The notes beneath the pieces were generated by a model that saw nothing but the letters and a program-made list of their open reading frames with translations, was not told the origin of the DNA and made no database searches. A stretch of DNA of 15,044 bases from CAISGS01 sp044376615 (GTDB lineage: Bacteria; Pseudomonadota; Alphaproteobacteria; Caulobacterales; Caulobacteraceae): positions 1-15,044 of the forward strand of contig JBILKO010000057.1 of NCBI GenBank assembly GCA_044376615.1, read 5' to 3'. The position numbers and the translations under genes were made by a program. Below, in pieces: positions 1 through 7,406 of the stretch; position 1 is the stretch's first letter; each line of letters opens with the position of its first letter.

Positions 1-6
1 AACGCG

Positions 7-26
7 CCTCCGTATGTATTATTATT
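7..26 (-). promoter_or_regulatory. Probable -10 element and Shine-Dalgarno of a leftward gene starting just outside the window
   Basis: Read leftward, bases 26-21 spell AATAAT, a close match to a bacterial -10 hexamer. Bases 11-7 spell GGAGG, a strong Shine-Dalgarno sequence that would place a start codon at about position 0 or just beyond the window edge. The hexamer lies at the distance from the FNR-type box at 49-62 expected when that box is centred near -41.5, giving a predicted transcript start near base 14. All elements agree on leftward direction. The start codon itself is not visible, so the gene's identity is unknown. Confidence 0.5.
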
Positions 27-48
27 GTTTAGAAGCGTCCTCCAAACC

Positions 49-62
49 TTGATCGATATCAA
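49..62 (-). promoter_or_regulatory. FNR/FixK-type binding site (TTGAT-N4-ATCAA)
   Basis: The 14 bases TTGATCGATATCAA match the inverted-repeat consensus TTGAT-N4-ATCAA of the FNR/FixK/Anr branch of the CRP family at every defined position. These factors activate genes for low-oxygen respiration and related functions in alphaproteobacteria. The centre at 55.5 is about 41.5 bases upstream of the transcript start predicted for a leftward gene, the classical class II activator position. It lies outside any gene, just downstream of the rhomboid gene. That the box is used, and by which regulator, is inferred. Confidence 0.6.
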
Positions 63-103
63 GCAGGGTAAACGAATTGTGAACGCGGCCCGCTCGCCTT
101 GCG

Positions 104-892
104 CTAAAGTCGGCCCATCAGCCGCCCGATCGGCGCGATCAGAAACAGGCCGCAGGCATAGCCAAACACATGCGCCTCCCAGGCGATCGCCGTGCCATTG
201 GCCCCAGGGGCTAGGCCGGTCAGACCGATCAATAGATTGGCCACCATCCAGGCCGCCGCCATTCCAACCACTGAGGTACTGGCAAAGGGGGCAAGGCTGC
301 CACGACGATCAATCATCCGCGAGGCTGCCCCCATCAGGCCTGCAACCGCGCCGGACGCGCCAACCAATATGCCCTGGCCTTGCGGATGCAGCAGGGCAAA
401 CCCCAGACTACCGACCGCGCCGCATAGGAGATAAAAGCCAAAAAAACCCAAACCGCCGCTCAAGGTCCCATAGCGGCCAGAGCTTGGGATCGGCACCCCC
501 GTAAGGGTAAACCGGCGCCAATCATCGGTCCCCATAAAATAGCGCGCGACCGGGGCGCCAAAGGCCAAGGCCCCCAGGGCATTCATCCCCGCGTGAAGCC
601 AGCCACCATGGAGGAACAGGGCCGATATGAGCGTGTCATAATGGCCCTGGCGCCAAGTCTCAGGCTGAAACCCGTAGCGCAGCACAAGACTGTCCTGATC
701 CCGAACAAAAGTCTGGAGCAGATAGGCCCCCATAATGACGCCGACCAATACCACCACCGGCCATGGCGCGCGTATTGCCGGTTGCCTTGGTTCGTCCAAA
801 CTCACGTCTCCTCGCCCAATCCTAGGCGTCCCTGTCATGAACCCATTTGCCGTCAAGTGCAAAGAGGCTGAGGCGGGCTTGCGAATTGGCAT
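104..892 (-). CDS. Rhomboid family intramembrane serine protease
   Basis: Predicted 262-residue polytopic inner-membrane protease that would cleave substrates within or next to transmembrane helices. The family signatures are present in order: a first membrane segment near residues 44-62, the HGGWLHAGMN stretch with the two histidines and Asn104 of the oxyanion region, the GASG motif at 178-181 with nucleophile Ser180, and AHVFGYACG with catalytic His241. The catalytic Ser-His pair is therefore intact. The ATG at 892 is chosen because AAGG lies eight bases upstream; an alternative ATG at 838 has a poorer ribosome site, so the N-terminal 18 residues are uncertain. The gene is divergent from the M16 protease gene. 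Substrates cannot be deduced. Confidence 0.9.
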   Translation of the reverse strand: MPIRKPASASLHLTANGFMTGTPRIGRGDVSLDEPRQPAIRAPWPVVVLVGVIMGAYLLQTFVRDQDSLVLRYGFQPETWRQGHYDTLISALFLHGGWLHAGMNALGALAFGAPVARYFMGTDDWRRFTLTGVPIPSSGRYGTLSGGLGFFGFYLLCGAVGSLGFALLHPQGQGILVGASGAVAGLMGAASRMIDRRGSLAPFASTSVVGMAAAWMVANLLIGLTGLAPGANGTAIAWEAHVFGYACGLFLIAPIGRLMGRL

Positions 893-950
893 GCTGAGCG
901 CCTTGTTATTTTTCGCTCATGCCTTGCGAAGGCCGCAGTTCACGCAGATG

Positions 951-980
951 TTGCCTGTCTTTGGTTACTGCAAGGATAAT
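951..980 (+). promoter_or_regulatory. Candidate promoter and Shine-Dalgarno for the M16 protease gene
   Basis: In the 94-base gap between the divergent rhomboid and M16 genes, TTGCCT at 951-956 and GATAAT at 975-980 form a -35/-10-like pair with an 18-base spacer. AAGGA at 972-976 is placed 10 bases before the ATG at 987 and fits as a Shine-Dalgarno. The two readings exclude each other: if GATAAT is the -10, transcription would begin at about the ATG and the message would be nearly leaderless. The sequence cannot decide between them. Confidence 0.3.
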
Positions 981-986
981 TGCCCT

Positions 987-3932
987 ATGACCCGAATTTC
1001 GCGCCTGACCCTTATGGTGAGCCTCAGTCTGTCCCTTGGCGCGTGTGGGCATATTCAACTTCCCTTACCGAAACTCTTTAGCCCGGCGGTTCATAAGACC
1101 GATGATGCCGGCTCGCCGATCAGTGCCCGGGTCTGGCCCCAAACGGCCTCGGATATCAGCCCCGACCCATCGGTGCGGTTTGGCACCTTGGCCAATGGCA
1201 TGCGCTACGCCTTAAAGAAAAACGCGACGCCCACGGGCCAGGCCGCGATCCGCTTCAGATTCGATGCGGGTTCACTAATGGAAACCGATGCCCAACAGGG
1301 CCTGGCGCATTTCCTTGAGCACATGGCCTTTAATGGTTCAAAGAACGTCGCCGAAGGGGAGATGATCAAGATCTTGGAGCGTCATGGCCTGTCCTTTGGC
1401 GCTGATACCAATGCCTCGACTGATTTTACCCAGACGGTCTATAAGCTGGACCTGCCCAAGACCGATGACGATACGGTCGATACCAGCTTGATGTTGCTGC
1501 GCGAAACCGCCAGCGAACTCACTATCAGCCAAGAGGCTGTGGACCGTGAACGCGGCATTGTGCTGTCCGAAGAGCGATCCCGCGACTCTCCGGGCTACCG
1601 GGTGTTCAAACAGGGCTTTGGCTTCTTCTTGAAAGACCAGTTAGCGCCAAGGCGGCTGCCGATTGGCAAGGTCGAGGTATTGAAAACCGCATCGCGCGAC
1701 CTGATTGCCGATTTCTACAGCAAGTATTACCGGCCAGAGCGCGCGGTCTTGGTCGTGGTTGGCGATTTTGACCTCGACGCCATGGAAGACAAGATCAAGA
1801 CCCGTTTTGGTGATTGGCAGGCCTCGGGTCCCGAAGGCTCGGAGCCGGATCTGGGCAAGCTAGCTAAGCGCGGACTGGACGCCAAGATTGCAGTCGAGCC
1901 GGGAAGCCGCACCAGCATCGAATATGGCTGGCTGCGTCCGGTAGATTTGAGCGGTGATTCCGTGGCCAAGCGCCGCGACGACCTGATCGAGCAGCTTGGC
2001 CTTGCCGTCGTCAATCGGCGGCTGGAGCGTTTGGCCAGGGGCGATAACCCGGCCTTTATCGGGGCCGCCGTCTATACGGCCAATGAGGTCAAGTCGGCTG
2101 AGCGCACCATAGTGTCGGTCAATGTTGAGCCGGATAAATGGCGTGACGGCCTGACAACGGTCCAGGCCGAGGTCAAGCGCGCCGTGACGTTTGGGGTCTT
2201 ACAATCCGAACTGGATCGGGAAATTTCCGAGACCCGCGCCAATCTGGTGGCCTTAGCCGCCCGCGCTGAGACGCGCCGCACAACCGCTCTGGCAAGCGAA
2301 CTGATCGGATCGGTCGATGACCGCAGCGTAGTGACCAGCCCGGCCCAGGAACTGGCCTTGTTTGAGCAATCTGTTCAGGGCCTGAGCGCTGAAACCGTTT
2401 CAAAAAGCCTAAAAGGGGCCTTCATCGGCCAAGGTCCCCTGGTCTTTCTGTCCAGTCCCAACCCGATTGTCGGCGGTGAAAAGGTCTTGCTCGAAACCTT
2501 CAAGGCCGCAGACGAACAAAAGGTCACCCCGCCCAGCCAAGAGGCGACGGTCACCTGGCCCTATAGCCAGTTTGGACCGGTGGGCACGGTTGCCGAGCGC
2601 AAAGACATTTCTGATCTCGATACGGTGTTTATCCGCTTTGCCAATGGCGTGCGCCTGACGGTCAAGCAGACCAAATTCACCCAGGACCAGATCCTGGTTC
2701 GGGCTCGGCTTGGCAATGGCAAGCTTGACCTGCCCAAGGATCGGGATACGGCCGCCTGGATGCCCGGCTGGGCGGCGACCGAAGGTGGCCTCAAGGCCCT
2801 GACCAGTGAACAAATCGAAAAGGTCCTGACGGGCAAGATTTATGGCCTTGATCTGGGCCTTGATGACGATGCGCTGGTTTTAAATGGCACGACCCGGCCA
2901 GCTGACCTGGACACCCAACTTCAACTCATGACCGCCTTTGTTCAAGAGCCGGGTTGGCGAACCCAGGGCTTTGAGCGGGCCAAGGCGCTCTATACGCCCT
3001 TGAATGCCCAGCTTGAGGCGACGCCCGGCGGGGTGATGCGGCGTGAGCTGGAAGGGTTGCTGCACACGGGCGACAAGCGTTGGGTGTTTCCGACCAGGGA
3101 CCAGATCAGCGCAACCAAGGCCGATGAACTAAAACATGTGCTGGAACCTAGCCTGACCGACGGTCCGGCGGAGATTGTTATTGTCGGCGATATCACGGTC
3201 GATAAGGCGATTGAGGCGGTCGCGGCCACGTTTGGTGCCCTGCCCGCTCGGCCAGAGCGCGCGCCGGTCAAGACCGGGTGGGCCGTGCAGTTTCCCGCCG
3301 GAACCCCTCAGCCCGTGGCCCTGACCCATAAGGGCCGCGCCGATCAGGCCAGCGCCTTTATCGCCTGGCCCAGCCAGGACTTTGCTGCCGACCCGCAAGA
3401 GGCCCGCACCTTGCGGGTCCTGGCACAGATTATCGAGCTGCGTATGACCGATGAATTGCGTGAAAAGCAGGGCGCGACCTATTCGCCATCGGCAAGCGCG
3501 GATGCGTCCTGGCTGTACCCAGGCTACGGCTATATTGCCGCCAGTGTCGAAATGCCGCCCGCCAAGCTGGAGGGCTTTTTTGCCGACATGGACAAGATCG
3601 CTGCAGACCTGCGTGATCATCCGGTCAGTGCCGACGAATTGCAACGGGCCAAGACCCCGCAGCTCGATGCGCTGGAAAAAGCCCGCCAGACCAATGGCTA
3701 TTGGCTCAACATCCTGTCCGGTGCCCAGACCGAGGCCGTGCGGCCCTATCCGGCCCAGGTGCTGATCAAGACGCTCGCGGGCACTGAGCCGCGCTCGGTC
3801 AGGCTCGATGCCGCCCGGTCGGTCATGGCTAGCCTTGCAAGGGTGACCGCAGCCGACCTACAAAAGGCCGCCCAGACCTATTTAAAGCCCGACAAGGCCT
3901 GGCGCTTAAAGGTGGTACCGGAAGCGAAATAG
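987..3932 (+). CDS. M16 family zinc protease, two-module, predicted lipoprotein
   Basis: The 981-residue product is a PqqL/pitrilysin-like M16 metallopeptidase. Residues 1-20 form a lipoprotein signal with lipobox L17-G18-A19-C20 and Gly at +2, so the protein is probably anchored facing the periplasm. The inverted zinc motif is HFLEH at 108-112, with Glu188 about 75 residues further on in the sequence ERGIVLSEE as the third zinc ligand; the N-terminal module therefore looks catalytic. A second M16-like half starts near residue 546 (RFANGVRLTV) and has no HxxEH, as is usual for the non-catalytic half of the clamshell. The reading frame stays open back to base 735, but the ATG at 987 is preferred because it gives the signal peptide and has AAGGA upstream. 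It is probably transcribed alone and converges on the Mth938 gene. The substrate is unknown. Confidence 0.93.
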   Translation: MTRISRLTLMVSLSLSLGACGHIQLPLPKLFSPAVHKTDDAGSPISARVWPQTASDISPDPSVRFGTLANGMRYALKKNATPTGQAAIRFRFDAGSLMETDAQQGLAHFLEHMAFNGSKNVAEGEMIKILERHGLSFGADTNASTDFTQTVYKLDLPKTDDDTVDTSLMLLRETASELTISQEAVDRERGIVLSEERSRDSPGYRVFKQGFGFFLKDQLAPRRLPIGKVEVLKTASRDLIADFYSKYYRPERAVLVVVGDFDLDAMEDKIKTRFGDWQASGPEGSEPDLGKLAKRGLDAKIAVEPGSRTSIEYGWLRPVDLSGDSVAKRRDDLIEQLGLAVVNRRLERLARGDNPAFIGAAVYTANEVKSAERTIVSVNVEPDKWRDGLTTVQAEVKRAVTFGVLQSELDREISETRANLVALAARAETRRTTALASELIGSVDDRSVVTSPAQELALFEQSVQGLSAETVSKSLKGAFIGQGPLVFLSSPNPIVGGEKVLLETFKAADEQKVTPPSQEATVTWPYSQFGPVGTVAERKDISDLDTVFIRFANGVRLTVKQTKFTQDQILVRARLGNGKLDLPKDRDTAAWMPGWAATEGGLKALTSEQIEKVLTGKIYGLDLGLDDDALVLNGTTRPADLDTQLQLMTAFVQEPGWRTQGFERAKALYTPLNAQLEATPGGVMRRELEGLLHTGDKRWVFPTRDQISATKADELKHVLEPSLTDGPAEIVIVGDITVDKAIEAVAATFGALPARPERAPVKTGWAVQFPAGTPQPVALTHKGRADQASAFIAWPSQDFAADPQEARTLRVLAQIIELRMTDELREKQGATYSPSASADASWLYPGYGYIAASVEMPPAKLEGFFADMDKIAADLRDHPVSADELQRAKTPQLDALEKARQTNGYWLNILSGAQTEAVRPYPAQVLIKTLAGTEPRSVRLDAARSVMASLARVTAADLQKAAQTYLKPDKAWRLKVVPEAK

Positions 3933-3964
3933 GGGGCCACAGTTTGTGGACAAACCGGAACCCC
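3932..3964. terminator. Possible bidirectional terminator between convergent genes
   Basis: The 48-base gap between the stops of the M16 gene and the Mth938 gene contains GTTTG (3942-3946) and CAAAC (3951-3955) around a four-base loop, with a possible outer pairing of GGGG (3933-3936) and CCCC (3961-3964). A competing stem, CCACA-GTT-TGTGG, occupies 3937-3949. No T-run follows on either strand, so intrinsic termination would be weak. Position supports a terminator more than structure does. Confidence 0.3.
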
Positions 3965-3980
3965 TGAATGTGAATTGAAA

Positions 3981-4337
3981 CTAGATGGCGATGAGGGCTG
4001 CAGCCAGCCTGCGGCCCTCTGCGGCCAGCACATTATAGACCCGCGCGGCCGTCGGCGTGTCCATAAACTCAAGGCCGATGCCTGCCCTTTGCAAGGCCTC
4101 ACGCACGGCCCTGGGCGGCAGGGACTGAACCGCGCCAGTGCCGAGCAGCACAAACTCTACAATAGACGGTCCAGCCGCAAACACGGGCGCCAGGGCCTCT
4201 GGCGTTAGGTCTTGGAGATCCGTCAAGAGCCAGGTGACAGTCTGATCATTGAGGATCAGCAATGAGCCCTCATGCCTTCGGCCAGAGACCCGAAAGCCGC
4301 CACTGCCATAGGCATCAATTGAGGGCGGCTGACGCAT
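3981..4337 (-). CDS. Mth938-like domain protein (DUF498, NDUFAF3 family)
   Basis: A 118-residue single-domain soluble protein matching the Mth938/DUF498 family in length and pattern: the N-terminal IDAYGSGGFRVSG stretch, the central FVLLGTGAVQSLPP segment, and the MDTPTAARVYNVLAAEGR segment near the C terminus. The human relative NDUFAF3 assists respiratory complex I assembly; the bacterial role is not settled. It is last in the yajC-secD-secF series. Its ATG is three bases after the secF stop codon, with only a weak ribosome site (TAGG), so translation is probably coupled to secF. The constant link to secDF suggests a job in membrane insertion or assembly, but this is inference. Confidence 0.88.
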   Translation of the reverse strand: MRQPPSIDAYGSGGFRVSGRRHEGSLLILNDQTVTWLLTDLQDLTPEALAPVFAAGPSIVEFVLLGTGAVQSLPPRAVREALQRAGIGLEFMDTPTAARVYNVLAAEGRRLAAALIAI

Positions 4338-4340
4338 GGC

Positions 4341-5282
4341 CTAGCGGGTCTTGGGCGGCAGGATGACCTCCGGCTCCTCACCGCGCTTGACACCCCACAG
4401 AAGGATGATGGGCGAGGCAACATAGATCGAGGAATAGGTGCCAATTAGGATACCAAAGATCAAGGTAATCGAGAAGCCATGCAAGGCGTCACCACCAAAA
4501 ATCGCCAGACCTGAAAGGGCCAAGATCGCGGTCACGCCGGTAATGATTGTCCGAGACAAGGTCTCGTTGATCGACAGGTCAATGACCTCGCGCAGGGGCA
4601 TCTTCTTGTACTTGCGCAGGTTTTCGCGCAGGCGGTCAAACACCACGACCGTGTCATTCATCGAATAGCCAATAATGGTTAGGATGGCCGCAATCATGGT
4701 CAGGGTGAATTCAAGCCTCAGGACCACAATCAAGCCAAAGGTCAAGATCACGTCGTGAAACAAGGCCACCACGGCACCCAGACCAAATTGCAGCTCAAAT
4801 CGAAACCAGATATAGATCAACATCAGGCCGATCGCGACGCCTAGCGCCATAATGCCAGCCCGAAATAGCTCGCCCGAGACCTTTGGCCCTACCACTTCGG
4901 TACGGGAATAGGTCACTGGACCAATGGCCGTACGCAGCGCCGTCTTGACCCGGTCAACAGTTTGGGCCGGATCAGCACCATCTGGGGTCTGGAATCGGAT
5001 CAAGGCATCATTTTCCGCGCCAAAGGCCTGAACCTGGACATCGCCGAGCTCGAGCGCACCCAGCGTGCTGCGCACCTGCCCGAGGTCAAGCGGCTTGGTG
5101 CCGGTATTGAGTTCCAAAACCGTGCCGCCCTTGAAATCGATACCGAAATTCAAGCCCGGCTTGAACAGCATGACGGCTGTGGCCAGGACGGCGATAATCG
5201 ACAAGACCCCGGCTGTACGGGCAAAACCGACAAAGTCGAGATTGGTCTTTTCAGGAAGCAGCTTGATGAGCGGCCAGGCCAT
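4341..5282 (-). CDS. secF: Protein translocase subunit SecF
   Basis: A 313-residue inner-membrane RND-type protein that works with SecD, using the proton gradient to help preproteins leave the SecYEG channel on the periplasmic side. It has a first membrane helix near residues 25-40, the conserved GIDFKGG at 47-53, a periplasmic domain to about residue 135, and five further helices. Helix 4 carries the signature IGYSMNDTVVVFDR at 204-217 with its conserved Asp. The frame could begin six codons earlier at a TTG (5300) overlapping secD, but the ATG at 5282 is chosen because AAGG at 5294-5291 lies eight bases upstream and overlaps the secD stop codon. The gap to secD is 10 bases, indicating one operon with coupled translation. 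Length is normal. Confidence 0.97.
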   Translation of the reverse strand: MAWPLIKLLPEKTNLDFVGFARTAGVLSIIAVLATAVMLFKPGLNFGIDFKGGTVLELNTGTKPLDLGQVRSTLGALELGDVQVQAFGAENDALIRFQTPDGADPAQTVDRVKTALRTAIGPVTYSRTEVVGPKVSGELFRAGIMALGVAIGLMLIYIWFRFELQFGLGAVVALFHDVILTFGLIVVLRLEFTLTMIAAILTIIGYSMNDTVVVFDRLRENLRKYKKMPLREVIDLSINETLSRTIITGVTAILALSGLAIFGGDALHGFSITLIFGILIGTYSSIYVASPIILLWGVKRGEEPEVILPPKTR

Positions 5283-5290
5283 GGGTTTTG

Positions 5291-5294
5291 CCTT
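5291..5294 (-). promoter_or_regulatory. secF Shine-Dalgarno overlapping the secD stop codon
   Basis: Read leftward the sequence is TAAGG, where TAA (5295-5293) ends secD and AAGG (5294-5291) is the ribosome site eight bases before the secF ATG. This decides the secF start in favour of 5282 over the in-frame TTG at 5300 and implies stop-restart coupling between the two subunits. Confidence 0.6.
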
Positions 5295-6888
5295 ATGCAA
5301 TCGGAAGCGTTTTGGGACGGAAGGTACGGAACCACCAGGCTATTAAGACCTGGGAAATCAGCACCGACGTAAAGACTGAGGTGATCACCCCGATCGACAG
5401 GGTCCAGGCAAAGCCGCGCACAGGACCTGAGCCAAACTGGAACATGATCAGGGCGGCCAATATGGTGGTCACATTGGCGTCGATAATCGTGGTCATGGCC
5501 TTAGAGAACCCAGCATCGGCAGCGGCCATGGCTGTTCGCCCAGCCCTGATCTCGTCGCGCATGCGCTCATAGATCAAGACGTTAGCGTCAACCGCCACGG
5601 CCAGGGTCAAGATCAGGCCAGCAATACCGGGCAGGGTCAAGGTCGCCTGGGTCACACTCATCAAGGCCACGATCAAGAGGCCATTGACCGTCAAGGCCAT
5701 GGCCGCAAAGCCGCCAAACAGGCCATAAGCTAGGACAATAAAGGTAAGGATCAGGCTTGCGCCCAAGAGGGTCGAAAACTGGCCCGCCTTGACGGCATCG
5801 GCGCCCAACTCGGCCCCGACGGTGCGTTGTTCTTCAACCTTGAGCGGCGCAGGCAGGGCACCCGCGCGCAGAAGGACCGAAAGGTCATTGGCGGTCGCCT
5901 CTGTAAAGTTACCACTGATCTGGCCAGAGCCACCGCGGATCGGTTCATTGATCCGAGGCGCAGAAATAATCTTACCATCCAGAACAATGGCAAAACGCTT
6001 GCCAACATTATCGGCGGTAGCGTCACCGAACCGGCGCGCGCCTTGGCCATTAAAGCGGAAAGACACGACCGGCTGACCAGTCTGGTCAAAGGCCAGTCGG
6101 GCATCGGTCAGCATGTCACCACCAACCAGGGCACGGCGCTTTACCAGCAAAGCCGGTTCTAACTCTTCTTCACTGGGCAGGATTTCCGAGCCTGGCGGAA
6201 TGCGGCCAGCGGCGGCTTCTTGCAAGGTGACGCTATCGTCCACCATTTGGAAGGTCAGTTTGGCGGTCTGACCTATCACGCGCTTGAGGCGTTCAGGGTC
6301 ACTTTCACCCGGGGCCTGGACCACAATGCGGTTTGTACCCTGGCGGATAATGGTCGGCTCGCGTGTACCGAGAGAGTCAATCCTTCGGCGAATGATTTCG
6401 ATCGATTGCGCAACGGCCTTAACGCCTTCGGCATTAATGGCCTCGGGCACTAAGGCCAGCTCAAAGCGCTGATCAGATGCCGCCGTGACAGCAATATCGC
6501 GGCCAGCCGGTGCACCGGCAAGCGGCTGGCCCATCTTGGTCAAGACTTGACGGGCCGCCTCCATCTGGGCGGGATCGGTAATCCGCACCGAGATAACGCC
6601 ATTGACCTGGCCCAGGCCCGTAAAGGCGATCTGCTCGGTTCGAAGATTATTGCGCACGTCTTCCAAAAGATTGGACAAGCGTTCGGTCTTGAGCGCGGCT
6701 GTATCGACTTCAAGCAGCAAATAAGAACCGCCCTGGAGGTCCAAGCCGAGATTCAGCTTCTGATGCGGCATCCAGGCCGGGGCCTGATCCAGTACCTTTT
6801 GCGGCAGAACATTGGGCAGGGTGAAGACCACGCCAAACAGCAAGGCGGCGATACAGGCGATCACCTTCCAGCGGGCAAGATTAAGCAT
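5293..6888 (-). CDS. secD: Protein translocase subunit SecD
   Basis: A 531-residue SecD, the larger partner of SecF in the accessory complex of the Sec translocon. An N-terminal membrane helix (about residues 8-25) is followed by LGLDLQGG at 47-54, a large periplasmic P1 region including RRRIDSLGTREPTI (167-180), and LRAGALPAP at 340-348. Five C-terminal helices follow, with VDANVLIYERMRDE at 433-446; Asp434 corresponds to the acidic residue needed for proton-driven function in characterised homologues. All regions are intact and length fits alphaproteobacterial SecD. The MLNLARWKV start matches relatives, though no strong ribosome site precedes it. It lies 41 bases after yajC and 10 bases before secF. 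Confidence 0.98.
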   Translation of the reverse strand: MLNLARWKVIACIAALLFGVVFTLPNVLPQKVLDQAPAWMPHQKLNLGLDLQGGSYLLLEVDTAALKTERLSNLLEDVRNNLRTEQIAFTGLGQVNGVISVRITDPAQMEAARQVLTKMGQPLAGAPAGRDIAVTAASDQRFELALVPEAINAEGVKAVAQSIEIIRRRIDSLGTREPTIIRQGTNRIVVQAPGESDPERLKRVIGQTAKLTFQMVDDSVTLQEAAAGRIPPGSEILPSEEELEPALLVKRRALVGGDMLTDARLAFDQTGQPVVSFRFNGQGARRFGDATADNVGKRFAIVLDGKIISAPRINEPIRGGSGQISGNFTEATANDLSVLLRAGALPAPLKVEEQRTVGAELGADAVKAGQFSTLLGASLILTFIVLAYGLFGGFAAMALTVNGLLIVALMSVTQATLTLPGIAGLILTLAVAVDANVLIYERMRDEIRAGRTAMAAADAGFSKAMTTIIDANVTTILAALIMFQFGSGPVRGFAWTLSIGVITSVFTSVLISQVLIAWWFRTFRPKTLPIA

Positions 6889-6929
6889 GAGCCAAGACTT
6901 TCAGCCGACGAAACGACAAATGGGGTGGA

Positions 6930-7286
6930 TCAGGACTTGGTGTCGTTCGCGGCCGCAGGCTCGCCCCGGGCCCTGACAGCGGAAATCATGGCCTTGATCA
7001 CCTTGACGGTTACTCCGGTTGCGATCTCGACGCCAACTTCTGTATCTTCGACGCGGGCAACCTTGCCGATCATGCCATTCGACATCACTACCGTATCGCC
7101 GCGCTTAATCCCCGCAATCAGGGCCTGGTGTTCCTTGGCGCGCTTTTGCTGCGGGCGGATCAGGAGGAAATAAAATAGGACCAGCAGCAACAAGATCGGA
7201 GCGATCTGGATCAGCAGGTCTTGAGGGCCGCTCATAGCAGCAGGGGCAGCGGCGGCGGTCTGGGCCATGGCCGGGGTCGCAAACAT
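6930..7286 (-). CDS. yajC: Preprotein translocase subunit YajC
   Basis: A 118-residue single-span membrane protein of the SecDF-YajC complex. After a short Ala-rich N terminus there is one hydrophobic helix at about 24-43, immediately followed by the family signature RPQQKRAKEH at 44-53. A small cytoplasmic domain then carries the GDTVVMSNGMIGKV and VEIATGVTVKV segments typical of YajC. The ATG at 7286 has AGGTGAG seven to thirteen bases upstream. As first gene of the yajC-secD-secF-Mth938 operon its leader should carry the operon promoter and any control; it is divergent from the DUF815 ATPase gene. Confidence 0.97.
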   Translation of the reverse strand: MFATPAMAQTAAAAPAAMSGPQDLLIQIAPILLLLVLFYFLLIRPQQKRAKEHQALIAGIKRGDTVVMSNGMIGKVARVEDTEVGVEIATGVTVKVIKAMISAVRARGEPAAANDTKS

Positions 7287-7406
7287 TTAGATCTCACCTG
7301 TCAAAGCTGGCGCGCGCGAACACCGCGCGGCTCGAAGTTGCCGGAAACTAGGCGTTAAGAGGGGGTTTTGCAATGGAGCGCCAAGCGCTTTACAAGCTGG
7401 CAGCAT
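7287..7406 (-). CDS. Possible yajC leader peptide (39 codons) ending in a RAP-type context
   Basis: A leftward ATG at 7406 opens a 39-codon frame whose TAA (7289-7287) directly abuts the yajC ATG. Its C terminus is CSRAPALTGEI. The RAP tripeptide resembles the RAPP or RAPG core of known arrest peptides encoded upstream of sec genes, although here the next residue is Ala. The yajC Shine-Dalgarno lies inside the frame, so translation would cover it. Against it: the ribosome site is weak, no clear signal or membrane segment is present, and a frame this short can arise by chance. It is listed as a testable candidate. Confidence 0.2.
   Translation of the reverse strand: MLPACKALGAPLQNPLLTPSFRQLRAARCSRAPALTGEI
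7293..7299 (-). promoter_or_regulatory. yajC Shine-Dalgarno
   Basis: Read leftward, AGGTGAG precedes the yajC ATG with a six-base spacer and supports the start at 7286. It lies within the last codons of the candidate leader frame, so a ribosome on that frame would occlude it. Confidence 0.6.
7313..7329 (-). other. All-GC hairpin in the yajC leader
   Basis: Six bases CGCGCG pair with CGCGCG across the loop GTGTT in the leftward transcript. The stem ends 26 bases before the yajC ATG, leaving the Shine-Dalgarno unpaired. Such a stem should be stable in RNA. It has no T-run, so it is not a standard terminator. It overlaps the codons just before and including the Arg-Ala of the leader frame's RAP sequence. 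A regulatory role is speculative. Confidence 0.3.

Noticed and set aside
735..986. Upstream extension of the M16 gene
   Set aside because: The extension is antisense to the rhomboid gene and would bury the lipoprotein signal; the ATG at 987 has a ribosome site and begins the signal peptide.
7299..7304. TTGACA as a -35 element for yajC
   Set aside because: Although the hexamer is perfect on the leftward strand, it is 12 bases from the yajC ATG, so the -10 and start would lie inside the gene.
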